From Myotis daubentonii (lineage: Eukaryota; Chordata; Mammalia; Chiroptera; Vespertilionidae): a DNA stretch of 64,000 nucleotides. This document shows, piece by piece, positions 10,082-20,429 of this stretch. The DNA is taken from contig NC_081848.1 in assembly GCF_963259705.1 (NCBI RefSeq), positions 56,168,895-56,232,894 of the forward strand. Reading direction: 5' to 3'. The notes under the pieces were generated by a model. That model ran no database searches, was not told where the DNA came from, and saw nothing but the letters and a program-made list of their open reading frames with translations. The number at the start of each line of letters is the position of its first letter. Position 1 is the first letter of the stretch. A program made the translations under genes and the position numbers.

Positions 10082-11392
10082 ATTGAGAAAGAAGTCAAAC
10101 AGGAAAAAATAAATACCCTAGGAGTCAGGGCAGGCTGTGACCCCTCACCTGGTACAATATCTTTACAATCGATTTCAGGCTCCCTCCTGTCCTCTTCCAC
10201 CAAGCCCAAGTGCTGCTGTTGGAAGCAGAGCTGTGCACAGAGGGCTGAGAAGGGGTGGGAGGAGCCAGGAGCAGTTCCCTTTGCATTCTGATTTGCATTT
10301 ATACTGGAAACAGAATCTCTCTGAGGAGACCTTCCCAGTTCTTGAGATTGTGGCAGTGAGGTCAGCTCCATCCCTGTTCCTGGGGTGCCCTGCCAGCCCG
10401 CTGCCTCCCTGAGGAGAACCCACAAGGAGCAGGTCTGTCCACCCTGTCACTCTGGAGTCTCTGCCTCCACATTGATAAACACCCCCGCCCTGCATGAGAG
10501 CTGTCCAGCTCCTCAGCTGCCCCAGGGGTTATTTAATGGGTGAGGGTGGCAAGGAACTGGGATTATTGCATAATCCATTGCAATCTATCTCCCAAACAAC
10601 AACCACCCTGTCCACCAGGGAGAGCAAAGTCTAAAGCCAACTAACACACTGGAATTGTCAACTTTCACCTATTGCCCTGAGGAGGGTTTAAAACAAATCC
10701 CATAAGCCTGTCCTCACAATCGATTCTATGGGGGAGGGAGGGGACAGCCTCCAAAGGAAGGCCTTCCCAGCCTGCCCCATTTCAGGACCTTCCGCAGAGA
10801 ACTGCTGGGTCTGTAGTCTTCTGGGCAACCCATCTGGGCCACCTCCCTAGGCTGTCCCCAAGTTTCAGGGATGACAGTGGAGTGTGATGGGCCTGCAACC
10901 CTCCAGGAGTCTGCAAGGGAGCCCTGCCAAGGGTACTGGCTCTGGATTATTGCCCAAGGCAGGAAATTGCAGCCTCTGGTTACCATGGAGATGCTGGCAG
11001 AGCCTGTGCCCATCTGTGGTTGACAGCCTCCCTTAGGAAAGAAGGAGAAATTTGGTTGCTTGAGAACTAGCTGAGCCTGGGGGTAGTCTGTGACATCACG
11101 AGCCAGCCCTGAAGGGGCTGGAGAGGAGAGTGAGGCTGGGAGGTCTGGGAGAATGAACTCCACTGAAGTGGCCTCCTGCCAATCCTGCAGCTTTAAGGGC
11201 TGGGGCTAGCTCTGGCAGAGTAAGGCCTCGCTGCCAAGCTGCCAACCCCAGCAAGGGCTGTTAGAAGAGGTTCTGACACAGTGGAAAAACCCAGGAGTCA
11301 GAGCCATGCCCACAGGAAAGAGCCCAGGCTAGTGGAGAAGGTGTCTGGTGCAGAGGAGAAAGCACTCGATTAGTTGGGAGGTTCCAGTCCCT
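10082..11392. other. Intergenic stretch, no gene or named repeat
   Basis: About 1.3 kb of moderately GC-rich, apparently unique sequence. Open frames up to 145 codons exist on the - strand (10726-11163), but they overlap other frames and show no domain. It lies 9-10 kb upstream of the LDHA promoter and could hold distal regulatory DNA, which cannot be judged here. Confidence 0.3.
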
Positions 11393-11407
11393 GAGTCACC
11401 AACTCTG

Positions 11408-11908
11408 TTTTTTTTTTTTTTTTTTTATTGCTTAAAGTATTACAAAGGGTATTACATATGTATCCATTTTATCCCCCCGCCCTAGACAGTCCCCTAGCCT
11501 CCCCTATCCCCCAGTGTCTTATGTCCATTGGTTATGCTTATATGCATGCATACAAGTCCTTTAGTTGATCTCTTACCCCGCTACCTCCTGCCCCCCAACC
11601 CTCCCCGGCCTTCCCGCTGCAGTTTGACAATCTGTTTGAGGCAGCTCTGCCTCTGTATCTATTATTGTTCAAAAGTTTATAATGGTCTCTATTGTCCATG
11701 AATGAGTGAGATCATGTGGTATTTTTCCTTTATTGACTGGCTTATTTCACTTAGCATAATGCTCTCCAGTTCCATCCATGACGTTGCAAATGGTAAGAGT
11801 TCCTTCCTTTTTACAGCAGCATAGTATTCCATCGTGTAGATGTACCACAGTTTTCTAATCCATTCATCTACTGATGGGCACTTAGGCTGTTTCCAGATCT
11901 TAGCTATG
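11408..11908 (-). mobile_element. 5'-truncated L1 (3' end), minus orientation, 15-bp TSD
   Basis: T-run (complement of the poly-A) at left, then antisense L1 3' UTR and end of ORF2 (TTAGCATAATGCTCTCCAGT, TATTCCATCGTGTAGATG). A perfect 15-bp duplication GAGTCACCAACTCTG lies at 11393-11407 and 11909-11923. This marks a fairly recent target-primed insertion. Confidence 0.93.
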
Positions 11909-11923
11909 GAGTCACCAACTCTG

Positions 11924-12614
11924 AATCACTGAGGTAGTCAAGAGCACTCTCCTCGGAGCCCTAGTTCCCAGCTGTGAGCCTAATGTTCGCCCTGTGGACT
12001 GAGTAGCTGAGAGCCCCATCCCTCCTGGCAGTGTTAGCAGGTGTGAGGGGCAGGTGCGCGTAAAGGAGGGCCAAGGCTGTGAGGGCCTCTCCTAGGCTTT
12101 CATCCCTTCTGTGGCTAAAACTGGAGGATGAGCTAAGTTAAAATGTCCTTTGAGCGGGCCAGACACTGCAAGTGGGCTTGTGCAAAGGGCAGAGTTTGGC
12201 CCTAATACACATGGCTGTGCAAGGCTAGCGGAGTGAGTGCCAGGGAGAGGGAGGCCCGCCGGATAGGGCCCTGGAGCAGCTCCGGGGGCAGGTGAGCTGC
12301 CTGGACCTTCCTGCAGCCCTGGGCGAGGGGCTCAGGAATATCCAGCACATTTGCCCTTTGATAGCCAGGGAACAGAGGCCTGGCCGTTTCGAAACTTTGA
12401 AGCACCTTCGGAAAGACTGAGAGACAGAGTAGTGTAGGGGAAGGAAACTGATCCGGGGGCTCGAAATCCACCAGGCTGCTTTCCAGCTGTGTGGCCGGCC
12501 CAAAGCAATTACATTTTCGGAGGTTTGGCAGTCTCACCGGTAAAATGAGATAAAAATCCCAGCTCTGCTTTCCTCTCCTAGTTGAGGTGGAAATGCCATA
12601 AATGAATAGAAATG
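11924..12614. other. Intergenic, no gene; MIR-like fragment
   Basis: No supported gene. Bases 12440-12580 (TTTCCAGCTGTGTGGCC, CTCACCGGTAAAATGAGAT) look like a MIR remnant. The 111-codon open frame at 12202-12537 (-) lies across it and is rejected. Confidence 0.35.
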
Positions 12615-12718
12615 GTGCTCACTTAGGCAGCACAAATGCTAAAATTGGAATAATGCAGAGATGAATGTGGCCCTGTGCAAGGAGGACACACAAATTTCTG
12701 AAGTGTTCCACATTTTTT
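12615..12718 (+). pseudogene. U6 snRNA pseudogene
   Basis: Matches U6 spliceosomal RNA along nearly its full length: GTGCTCACTTAGGCAGCACA start, CTAAAATTGGAATAATGCAG, a ...GTTCCACATTTTTT end. There are scattered substitutions, including in the region that pairs with U4/U2, and a few lost bases. No upstream proximal sequence element or TATA box is evident, so I call it a retrotransposed copy, not an expressed gene. Confidence 0.88.
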
Positions 12719-12757
12719 AAAGGTGTCAAATGTATAATGACAAAAGATTTGACTTCG

Positions 12758-12983
12758 GCCCTGGCCAGTGTGGCTCAGTTGGTTGGACGCTGTCCAGTGC
12801 ACTGAAAGGTTGATGGTTTGATTCCTGGTCAGGGAACATGCCCGGTTTGCAGGGTCAATCCCTGGTGCGGGGGGGGGGGGGGGGGGGGTTTGCAAGAGGT
12901 AGCCAATCAATGCTTCACTCTCCCATCGATGTTTCTCTCTCACCCACTCTCTCTAAAAATCAACACAAATTTTTTTTTAAAAA
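12758..12983 (+). mobile_element. Ves-type SINE with long G-run, first of a SINE pair
   Basis: Head CCTGGCCAGTGTGGCTCAG. A run of more than 20 G with one early C (about 12868-12889) replaces the CCCCAGTGGGGG segment. The left target copy is AAAGATTTGACTTCGG (12742-12757). A related copy follows at about 12983-12995, directly before the next SINE. Confidence 0.85.
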
Positions 12984-12995
12984 AAAGACTTGACT

Positions 12996-13223
12996 GCCCT
13001 AGCTGGTTTGGCTCAGTGGATAGAGTGTCGGCCTGCGGACTGAAGGGTCCCAGGTTCGATTCTAGTCAAGGGCATATGCGCAGGTTGCAGGCTCAATCCC
13101 CAGTAGGGGGCGTGCAAGAGGCAGCCGATCAATGATTCTCTCTCATCATTGATATTCTTCTATCTCTCTCTCCCTCTCCCTTCCTTTCTGAAATCAATAA
13201 AAATTATATTTAAAAAATAAAAT
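12996..13223 (+). mobile_element. Ves-type SINE, second of a SINE pair
   Basis: Head CCCTAGCTGGTTTGGCTCAG, box B GGTTCGATTC, tail TGAAATCAATAAAAATTAT. It is flanked by AAAGACTTGACTGCC on the left and AAGGATTTGACTTTGG on the right, the same target as the preceding SINE. Confidence 0.88.
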
Positions 13224-13243
13224 AAAAAAGGATTTGACTTTGG

Positions 13244-13335
13244 ACAGTGGGCAAATAATGCAATATATAGGTGATATATCATAGAATTGTACACTTGAAA
13301 CCTATATAATTTTATTAACCAATAAAACTTTTTAA
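13244..13335 (+). repeat. L1 3' UTR fragment
   Basis: TAGAATTGTACACTTGAAAC followed by ATTAACCAATAAAAC matches the end of older L1 3' UTRs. Related fragments lie at 23300-23790 and 59455-59585. Confidence 0.55.
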
Positions 13336-14099
13336 AGTTTCTAAGGTAGACTCTGTTACTAACCAATGTTACCCCCATTTAAAAAAAGGATAATTATAAA
13401 AGCCACCCTGAGCTACGCACAAATGAAGGACCAGGGAGCTTTACCTCGCTGAGAGCGGAGCCTTCTCCACGTCTGAACCGGCCCCACCACAGCCTGAGAT
13501 CCCGCCTCTTAACAGAATCCCAGGTCCCCTTCTGGGACCCTAGAAAAATTAGGCGGGGGTACCTTTTCACTCCTGCCTTGTGAGGACTGACTCTGTACAG
13601 CAGTTTAAACAAAACCCAGGGCCCCTCTGCCAAACTTCTGTGAGGGTGCTCCGCAGTCAGCAGCTGCACAGCTCACTCCCGCTCCTCCCCCCACCCTCCA
13701 CCCAGCCCCAGGAAATGGTAGCTTCCTCTGGCTGTATTCCCACTTGTAATTGCTTTGATCTTTGATCCTCTTCGAATTGTATAGGTAATTACTTTTTTTT
13801 TTTTTTAGCTAGGACTTGGAATATAACTCCCCGTTTGGTAAGGTTTAAAGGTTTAAAACTAACTACACAGGAGTCAGAGAGATGGGTTCTATTATCAGTA
13901 ATCTGCTCTCAAAGCCCTGTGAGACTGTTTTTATACACAAATTCAACACCCAGCAGTGCCTTGGGAATTTTGGATCCAGTTTGGAACTAATATAGGGGAC
14001 AAGAGAATGGTAGGCATGGATTTCCATGGGTGGGGCTGGTTCCCTCCTTGACTGCCTCTACCCCAGGAGCAGCCCTAATCATTTCTCAAAGGTAGGGGG
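13336..14099. other. Intergenic, no gene recognised
   Basis: No recognisable gene or repeat apart from a T-run near 13792-13806. Confidence 0.3.
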
Positions 14100-14116
14100 G
14101 AAGGAGGGGAGAGGGA

Positions 14117-14172
<56 letters not shown>

Positions 14173-14342
14173 CCCATGTGAAAGAGACACATTGATTGGT
14201 TGCCTCCTGCACGCACCCCGACCAACCAGGGCCAGGAATCAACCCTGCAACCGAGGTGTGTGCCCTGCCCTTGACCGGGAATTGAACCCAAGACCAATTA
14301 GTCTGAGGGCGGGTGCTCTAACCACTGAGTAACCATGCCAGG
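14100..14342 (-). mobile_element. Ves-type SINE with expanded (GA)n tract
   Basis: Minus-orientation SINE with box B complement (GGGAATTGAACCCAAGACC) and head at right. The purine-rich tail side has expanded into an uninterrupted (GA)n microsatellite at about 14120-14168. Confidence 0.8.
14120..14168. repeat. (GA)n microsatellite
   Basis: About 24 uninterrupted GA units derived from the SINE's GAGAGA segment. Length is likely polymorphic. Confidence 0.9.
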
Positions 14343-14460
14343 ATGAATATAGAGTTTCTGAGGTGGATTTTGTTAGGGGGTCATGTGAGGAATGAACTCT
14401 GGAGGTAATGACAGTCCAAGACAAAGAGGGAAATAGAGGCAGCATCTAGTACCTGAAGAT

Positions 14461-14837
14461 TGTTAGGTTAGGTGGCTCAGGAGGCGGCGCAAGAAATAGA
14501 GTCCAGTGAATCAGAAAAGAAAGGAAAGGAAAAGGTTTATTCTGCGTCCCGGGAGACCCACGTACCCCCAGGACAGGGCACGTGGATTCACGCCAACAGG
14601 GAGGGGGGTGCTTTTTTATACTGCAGTTGGGTGAGGGGCGGGGACATGAGCTGAGGAATTCTCTGCCGCAGGGGATGGGCGGGGGTATTCAGAAGAAGTC
14701 CCTATCTGTGTGGGGGTATGTGGATTCAGGGAGAAGAAGCCGGTATCTGTGTCTGGCACGTTGATCTGTGAGAAATCCCAGGGGAAGTCCATTGTCTCAT
14801 CACATGTATCTGATCCTGGGCTCTCTCCGACCTAACA
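14461..14837 (-). mobile_element. 3' LTR of the defective provirus
   Basis: 377 bp with TG...CA ends (TGTTAGGTCGGAG start at 14837, ...CCTAACCTAACA end at 14461). On the - strand there is a TATA box (GTATAAAAAAG, near 14611-14622) and a polyadenylation signal AATAAA (14536-14541), in the expected U3-R order. Confidence 0.85.
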
Positions 14838-14914
14838 TCCCGGCCTTTTGGTGATAAGGGACGGCGACTCTTTCTAGCTACTTCCAGCTGGCCAAGGGCG
14901 ACGAGGGGGGGCAT

Positions 14915-16174
14915 TTAAAGGCCAGGGTTAGGCAGAGGCAGGTCGGAGGGGAGCCGAGTGTAGGGATGGAGCAGGAGCTGATTCACAGTCACTCTGACAT
15001 CTCCGCGATCCGGGAGCGGATGAACTTGAGGAGGCAGGGGGCTAGGAGAAAAAAAGACACAGATGAGAATCAGGGGCCCTATCATGGGTAGGACCCAGGT
15101 GGCTAAGGGGCTTTGGAACCAGCCGGAAGGAGAGTTGTCCTGGAAGTGTCCTGCATGTAGTTCTTCACTCAGCTTAGTCAGGGTCTGTACATTTACGTTT
15201 TGCTCCACTACTCCGGCTCGATGTAGTAACAGCATTCTTCCTGAAGGAATATACAGGTTCCTCCTTTTTCTGCAGTCAGAAGGTCTGAGGCGAGCTGGTT
15301 CTGTAGGGCTACTTGGGCTACTGATGTCACTTGCTGCTGTAGGGAGGCTAAAAGAGGCAGTAGTAGACTCCAGGGCTAACTGGAGCTTGTCATTAAAGTA
15401 CTGAGCAGTGACCAGACTGTTCCTGAGGGCCCCCAGTGAGGCCTACCGAGGCAGCAATACTCACCCCTAACATGACAGGGAGGAAGGCAGCCTGGCGGGT
15501 CCTGGGATGGGATGGAGGGAGCAACCAGTGAGCTGCGACTCTCCATACAAGGTTAGTTGGGGAACTACTGTGACCAGGAAGCAAGGCCCGGGGTCAGAGG
15601 AGTTCATGCAGTTCCTTAAGGTGCCGTTGCACCAAAAGAAGGTACCTGGGCTGGCCTTGGTGAGACTGGCTGTGGTGTAGTTCTGGGTGCAGTTCCATGT
15701 GACTCGCCCTCCGGTTACCGGATTACTGGTCTGGTAGCACATCCGTGGGGGCAGGATGGGCTCTGGAGTTTCGGGTTCCCAAAGGGGAATGCCAGCCACG
15801 GGAGGCTGACATTCACCTTTCCCTTGGGTTCTTGGAGAAGTCGTGAGTGGGACGGCAGCCAGCAAAGACCTGCCGGGTGACTTGTTTGCCATTCTGGTAG
15901 TAGGTTTCACGGACCTTGAACCTCCACACATAAGTGGGTGGGGGTGGGTGTAGGTTGCTGAGGGCCGGGAGGAGAAGGAAGAGGGGAGGGCGGTTAAGGC
16001 GGACCTTAGTGGGGCCCAACACCTCACATTTATAGAAGTCATGCTGCTCCGGGGTCCTCTTGAGTCTGGAGAGGCGGTGCCAGGACAGGTCGTCAAGCTG
16101 GGGTCGCCAAGCAGCTTGGCCGCAGTGGGGGCTGTGAGGATTACAGTGTGAGGTCCTGTCCACCTAGGCTCCAA
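14915..16174 (-). pseudogene. Retroviral integrase C-terminus and env, frame-broken
   Basis: The - strand frames show, in order, an integrase C-terminal segment (EPRWTGPHTVILTAPTA, 16100-16174), a surface-subunit region with several N-glycosylation sequons (about 15600-15900), a hydrophobic fusion-peptide-like stretch (AAFLPVMLGVSIAASVGL, about 15450-15510), and a transmembrane-subunit tail with a leucine-rich helix and membrane anchor (about 15080-15230). These fall in at least three frames and are separated by stops, so no functional envelope protein is encoded. The pol-env overlap and TM layout fit class I (gamma-like) ERVs. Confidence 0.8.
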
Positions 16175-16548
16175 GGCTTGTGGTTGTAGGTTCTTAAGGA
16201 GGACCGAGTCACCAGGGTGAAGGGCTGGTCTTGGGAGTCCTGGTCGGTTGGCTCTGGCTTGGGCAGAAACCTGTTCTCATGTTACAGATATGGGAGATAC
16301 GTACCCAGGGGAGGGGGATCAGTAAGAAGACGGTGGTTGAGCAAGAAGAGTCAAAAGGGCTCAAGAAAATGGGGCTCCTTGGTGTAGCCGGAATTTGGTC
16401 AGGGCCATGGGCAGGAGGTCTGGCCAGGAGCTGCGAATTTCTAGAGAGAGTTTAGTTAGATGGTTCAATAGGTTGGAATTGAGTGGCTATGATGAGGGTT
16501 CGAGCCAGTGACAGAAATCCAGCAGGATGTAGAGGAGGAGGGATTGAT
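16175..16548 (-). pseudogene. Retroviral pol (integrase) remnant
   Basis: The complement encodes pieces resembling the integrase C-terminal region, such as SWPDLLPMALTKFRLHQGAP and HPGDSVLLKNLQPQAL, in different frames. It stops abruptly at the LTR fragment, which marks a deletion of all upstream gag-pol. Confidence 0.65.
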
Positions 16549-16626
16549 GTTGATCTGTGAGAAATCCCAGGGGAAGTCCATTGTCTCATCACATGTATCT
16601 GATCCTGGGCTCTCTCCGACCTAACA
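16549..16626 (-). mobile_element. Truncated 5' LTR (78 bp) of the provirus
   Basis: Identical base for base to 14760-14837, the first 78 bp of the 3' LTR. The right edge meets the AAGAT target duplication. Confidence 0.88.
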
Positions 16627-16631
16627 AAGAT

Positions 16632-17334
16632 AAGCCCAGCCTAGAGGAGGGGAGGAGATGGAGGGGCGTGGGGTGGGGGGTGGGGGGCAGGTAGGGAAGG
16701 CACCCAGGAGAACTTGAGGAGTGGGGCGGAGTCTTTGGTTTCCACTCCCATCATGTGAGAGATGGATGAAGTTGGGGGGGGGATGACGGTACTTCCTCTA
16801 GTACCCAGGGGAGGCGCCTGCTGTCTTGCTAGAGAGAGAAACCTCTGCTTTGGCACGTACACATCAGGCCCTGCTGGTCAGGGAAGGAAACAGATGAGGC
16901 CATCTGCATCCTGGGCCCTGCAACTCAGGAAAGCCATCAGCTTTGCAACCATGAAAAAGGTGAAAGCGTCTGCCTGTCAGTGAGTGTTCAGAGGGCCTGC
17001 GGGGCTGGTGGGACGTGTCCGAGAAATGTGTGTTCTATGCCCATGTGGCTGGAGCTGTATATGTTCTGAGCTGTATATGTTCTGAGGACAAGCTGACCTC
17101 CTTTCCCACGACCTCTCAACCACCTTGCTTTCCCGCTATCTCTTCCCATTCTTCAAAAACATCAGTGACTTCCACTGGCCACCAAAAAAACAACAAAACA
17201 CAACAATTTCTTATCCTGGCATTTAGAGCTAAAGACGCACCTGACACATCTGAAAGTTCCTGCCTCCCTGCATTTACTCATGCTGTGTCTTCCGCTATCT
17301 CCATGCCGGATCTTCATTAACCTTTGTCTAGACT
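16632..17334. other. Intergenic, no gene; G-rich tract
   Basis: 16665-16690 is a G-run-rich tract (repeated GGGG separated by 1-2 bases) that could form a G-quadruplex. No gene supported. Confidence 0.35.
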
Positions 17335-18050
17335 GAGCTCGGATGCCACCTTTTCCAAGAAGCCTTCTCTGGTATCTCCGGCCAAGGACCCCTCTCTCCT
17401 CTGAATGCTAGAGCCATTTTTCTGCTTCTGTTGTGACAGTGTTACACTCTATCTTGCATTTTAACTATTGAGGGGATGCTGTTGGTCCCCGCCCCCCACC
17501 AAAACTAAATGGTAAGTCTTGGAAGGCTTATTAATTTGTCTCATTCATTTTTGTATTCCCAGCACCTGACACAGTACCATTTACATAGCGGGCACATAAT
17601 TCAACATACGTGTATTAAACAAATAAGTGTATATGCTGGGGATATGGAGACAAATGAGAGCGTTTCTGTCCATTAGGAGCTGATAGTGAGGAAGAGATAT
17701 ACAGCTATAAGAATCAATTTAATATCAAGCCCAAGGAACAGTATTTGGCCTAAGAAGATGCAGAGTTTGGGTGGGCAGAGATGGTGGCAAGGGGGAGAAC
17801 ATTCGGGTTGAAGGAACGGCCTAGGTGGATGTACCTGGCACATTTGGGCAACCTGGTAAGTAGCCTTGGGACTGGCATACAGGAAGCATGAAGGCAAATA
17901 GGAGATAAGGGAAGAGAAGGAATATGGGCACTGGATCATGGAGGGCCTTGTGTGCCTTTCCAAGGAATTTGGATTTTATCCTGGAATAAAATGGCATGAG
18001 GAGCCATTGAATGCTCTTGAGGAAGAGTGTGACAAATAGTTAGTGAATGA
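17335..18050. repeat. L2-class ancient LINE fragments
   Basis: 17335-17625 follows L2 3'-end order (GATGCCACCTTTTCCAAGAA, TTTTTGTATTCCCAGCACCT, ACATAGCGGGCACATAATTC). 17640-18010 (GGGCCTTGTGTGCC, AATTTGGATTTTATCCTGG, GAGGAGCCATTGAATG) is a second old repeat of the same general kind. Exact family not certain. Confidence 0.5.
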
Positions 18051-18352
18051 AGGAATGAATTGCAGTGTGTTTTGGGTGGACAGCATTATTTGTCCAGGTC
18101 CATTTTAGAAAAATCTTCTACTGGGTGCTGAGCAGCACCCATTCTCTGAGGCCAAGGATACCCTGATCAAACCACTTTTGTGAGATTTTCTCTTTTAAAG
18201 AGGCCACCCCCAAAGAGCACTTAGGTTGAGAAGTCTGTTTTACCCCATGAAACAGTGTTTCCTGACCCATCCTATGGGCCCCTCCCTCTGCTTTGGCTTT
18301 GGTACAGAAATTCTTTCCGTTAGATGACATTAGTCAGGGTTCTTCAGAGAAA

Positions 18353-18403
<51 letters not shown>
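18353..18403. repeat. (GT)n microsatellite
   Basis: About 24 uninterrupted GT units after AGAAACAGTGTG. Confidence 0.92.
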
Positions 18404-18404
<1 letters not shown>

Positions 18405-20000
18405 TGAGATTTAATGTAAAGAACTGGCTCATGGGACAATTATGGAGGATCTGTCATTATCTGTAAGCTGGAGACTCAGGAAAGCAGGTGGTATAAATTC
18501 CCACAGTTCAAATTGGTGGGAAAAGACCAATCTCTCAGTTCAAGCAGACAGGCAGAGATGCCCACTGATACCCACTGTCTCACTGAAAACAGCTTTCTGA
18601 ACATGGGACTGGCTTGAAGCTCCCTACATAATTTCCTCACCTCTGTGGAGTGGGGAGTCAAGGAGTGGGGGAGGGACAACATATAGAGAAAAAAAATCAT
18701 ACACTTTGGAGTGAAGTCAGTCCCAGGTCAAGTACCTGCTGAAATCACTTATTAGTTCTATGACCTTGGCAAAGTCATTAATCTCTCTTAGCCTCGGTTT
18801 CCTTATCTAAAAAAAAATGGAGACCATTATGACTGTTACAAAGAATTAAAGTCTTCACTTTAATGAGCGTGGGGATTGCCTAGCTTGCTGCCTGACACAT
18901 AGGAGGTGCTCATTAAATGGTATTTATTTTATTAATATTTACAGAGTTAGAGGCTATAGTTCTGCATAAGAAAAGGGAAGTTGTGCTTGGAGTGAGCTAT
19001 TATTAAGTGTTTTAATTTAGGGGACAGCAAACTTCTTGCCCAGATCATCTTCAGAGGTCATCCCAGAGCCCTTCTGGTGAGGGTACTTACCTGTCTCCTT
19101 AGCCTAATACCCGCTCTCTGAGCTCTGGCCTCCTCTCCCCAGCAGCTGAGGTCATCTTTGGTAGGTAGGCAGGCAGGCAGGGGCCCAGCCCTAACTGGGT
19201 GCGGACATTGTTGCAAACATGGGGGAACCACAGGCACTGTTGCAATCTGCCCTGCCCTGAGGAACCCTGGAGAACCTGTGGCTGGCCCTCAGCCCTGCCA
19301 GCTGTGTGTTTCTGTGAGCGCCTAGGATTCTGGGCCTTAGAGTGATGGGAAAACTGTTAGAACATGGTAGAGAGATGCCCTGCTTTTCTAGAGATGAGGT
19401 TAGAATTTTCCCTTCACAACCAAGAAGCTCACAGTTATGGATTGTTCTTGGAGCTGGGTGCTTTGGTGGTACCCCAGGTGCAGGGAGGAAATACTCATTT
19501 ATGCCCTTGGACTCACTGTCAGGTAGGAGAGCAGAGCCACACACCTCTAATGCCAGAGGGTGTGAGGGATGCACAGACCAGTGAGGTAGAAGCAGATAGG
19601 AGGGAGGTACCAACGCTGTGGGTGTATGGGGTGGGGAGTACCAGGAGATTGGTAGTTTAAACAAGAGATGGAAGAGGAAGGCAGGCCAGGCAAGAGAACC
19701 AGCCTGAGCAAAGGCTTGAAGTGGAGGTAAAAATAACATGTTTAAAAGCAAAAACATAAAAAACAAATATCGTTGACAGTTCCTGGGTGTGGTTGGAATG
19801 CTAGGTGCTGGGTGGGGTAGGTCAGTAGGGAGAGCAGACCATAGCGGCTGAGTCCTCCCTGTGAGTTGTGGGGCTTGGAAGGTTTAGCAGGAGGGGGAAA
19901 AGCAGGTCAACTTTTGGAGATCATTCGACTTAGGTGAGAAAGACAGACTGACCCTGTGCTAGGCATTTTCTTTCAACAAATAGTTTGTCGAGTGACTATT
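18404..20000. other. Intergenic upstream of LDHA; MIR/L2 remnants
   Basis: 18745-18935 is a MIR (CTATGACCTTGGCAAAGTCA, CTCGGTTTCCTTATCT). 19935-20045 resembles an L2/MIR tail (AGTGACTATTTCGTGCCAGA). A GGTAGGTAGGCAGGCAGG tetranucleotide tract is near 19160. The 191-codon - strand frame at 19191-19766 is hydrophobic and proline-rich, has no domain and is not supported as a gene. Confidence 0.4.
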
Positions 20001-20099
20001 TCGTGCCAGATGTCCTGGGCACTGGGAAATCAAGATTCAAATCAAGCCTTCTCTGAGGGTAAACTCCACATTTTACGGAAGAGGAAAGTGAGGGTCGAG

Positions 20100-20349
20100 T
20101 TGATCCAGCTGGTGGCTCCGGCTGGGGTCTTTGTAACCGGAGGGCCTAGCGGCTCCGGGCGGCCAGCGCACGTGGGTCAGCTTGTGGATCGTCCGGCTGC
20201 GCGCGCCACCAGGGCCTCCCCACTGCCCGGCCCAGCTGGGAGCCCGCCCCGAGCCCGACCCACACGTGGGTTCCCGCACGTCCGCCCCGCTTCCCCCCGC
20301 CCTCCTGACGTCAGCCTCACCCTTCCATTTAAGGCCCCTCCCGAGCTAG
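20100..20349 (+). promoter_or_regulatory. LDHA: LDHA promoter with HRE and CRE motifs
   Basis: CpG-rich. It carries paired hypoxia-response/E-box motifs ACGTGGG (20264-20270) and GCACGTCC (20276-20283), a consensus CRE TGACGTCA (20306-20313), and a TATA-like CATTTAAGG (20326-20334) about 25 bases before the inferred start. A further GCACGTGGG lies at about 20168. HIF-1/MYC and CREB input through such sites is established for mammalian LDHA promoters; their use here is inferred from motif and spacing conservation. Confidence 0.85.
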
Positions 20350-20429
20350 GCTCAAAGTACCGGAGCTGCAGCCGCCAAGTCCGGATCCTTCTTTGCGCGC
20401 CACCGACGCCCGCCCGCCGTGCACGCCCG
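20350..20429 (+). other. LDHA: LDHA exon 1 (noncoding)
   Basis: GC-rich leader ending CGTGCACGCCCG before a GTACGGTAGG donor at 20430. It closely resembles the noncoding first exon of mammalian LDHA. The transcription start (about 20350) is inferred from distance to the TATA-like element. Confidence 0.75.

Larger units (their letters stand above)
14461..16626 (-). mobile_element. Defective gammaretrovirus-like provirus with env remnant
   Basis: In - strand order: a 78-bp LTR fragment (16626-16549), the end of pol integrase, env, a polypurine tract just above 14837, and a complete 3' LTR (14837-14461). A perfect 5-bp duplication AAGAT flanks the unit (14456-14460 and 16627-16631). The 78-bp LTR fragment is identical to the start of the 3' LTR. 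The rest of the 5' LTR, the primer-binding site, gag and most of pol are missing. Reading frames for pol and env are broken, so it cannot produce virus. Confidence 0.88.

Noticed and set aside
12615..12718. Functional U6 snRNA gene
   Set aside because: Multiple substitutions in conserved U6 regions and no upstream U6 promoter elements; kept as a pseudogene.
15393..16174. Possible domesticated (syncytin-like) envelope gene
   Set aside because: The envelope is spread over several frames with stops and lacks a continuous open frame.
19191..19766. 191-codon - strand frame upstream of LDHA
   Set aside because: No domain, no splice or promoter context, and a low-complexity Pro/Ser/Leu composition.
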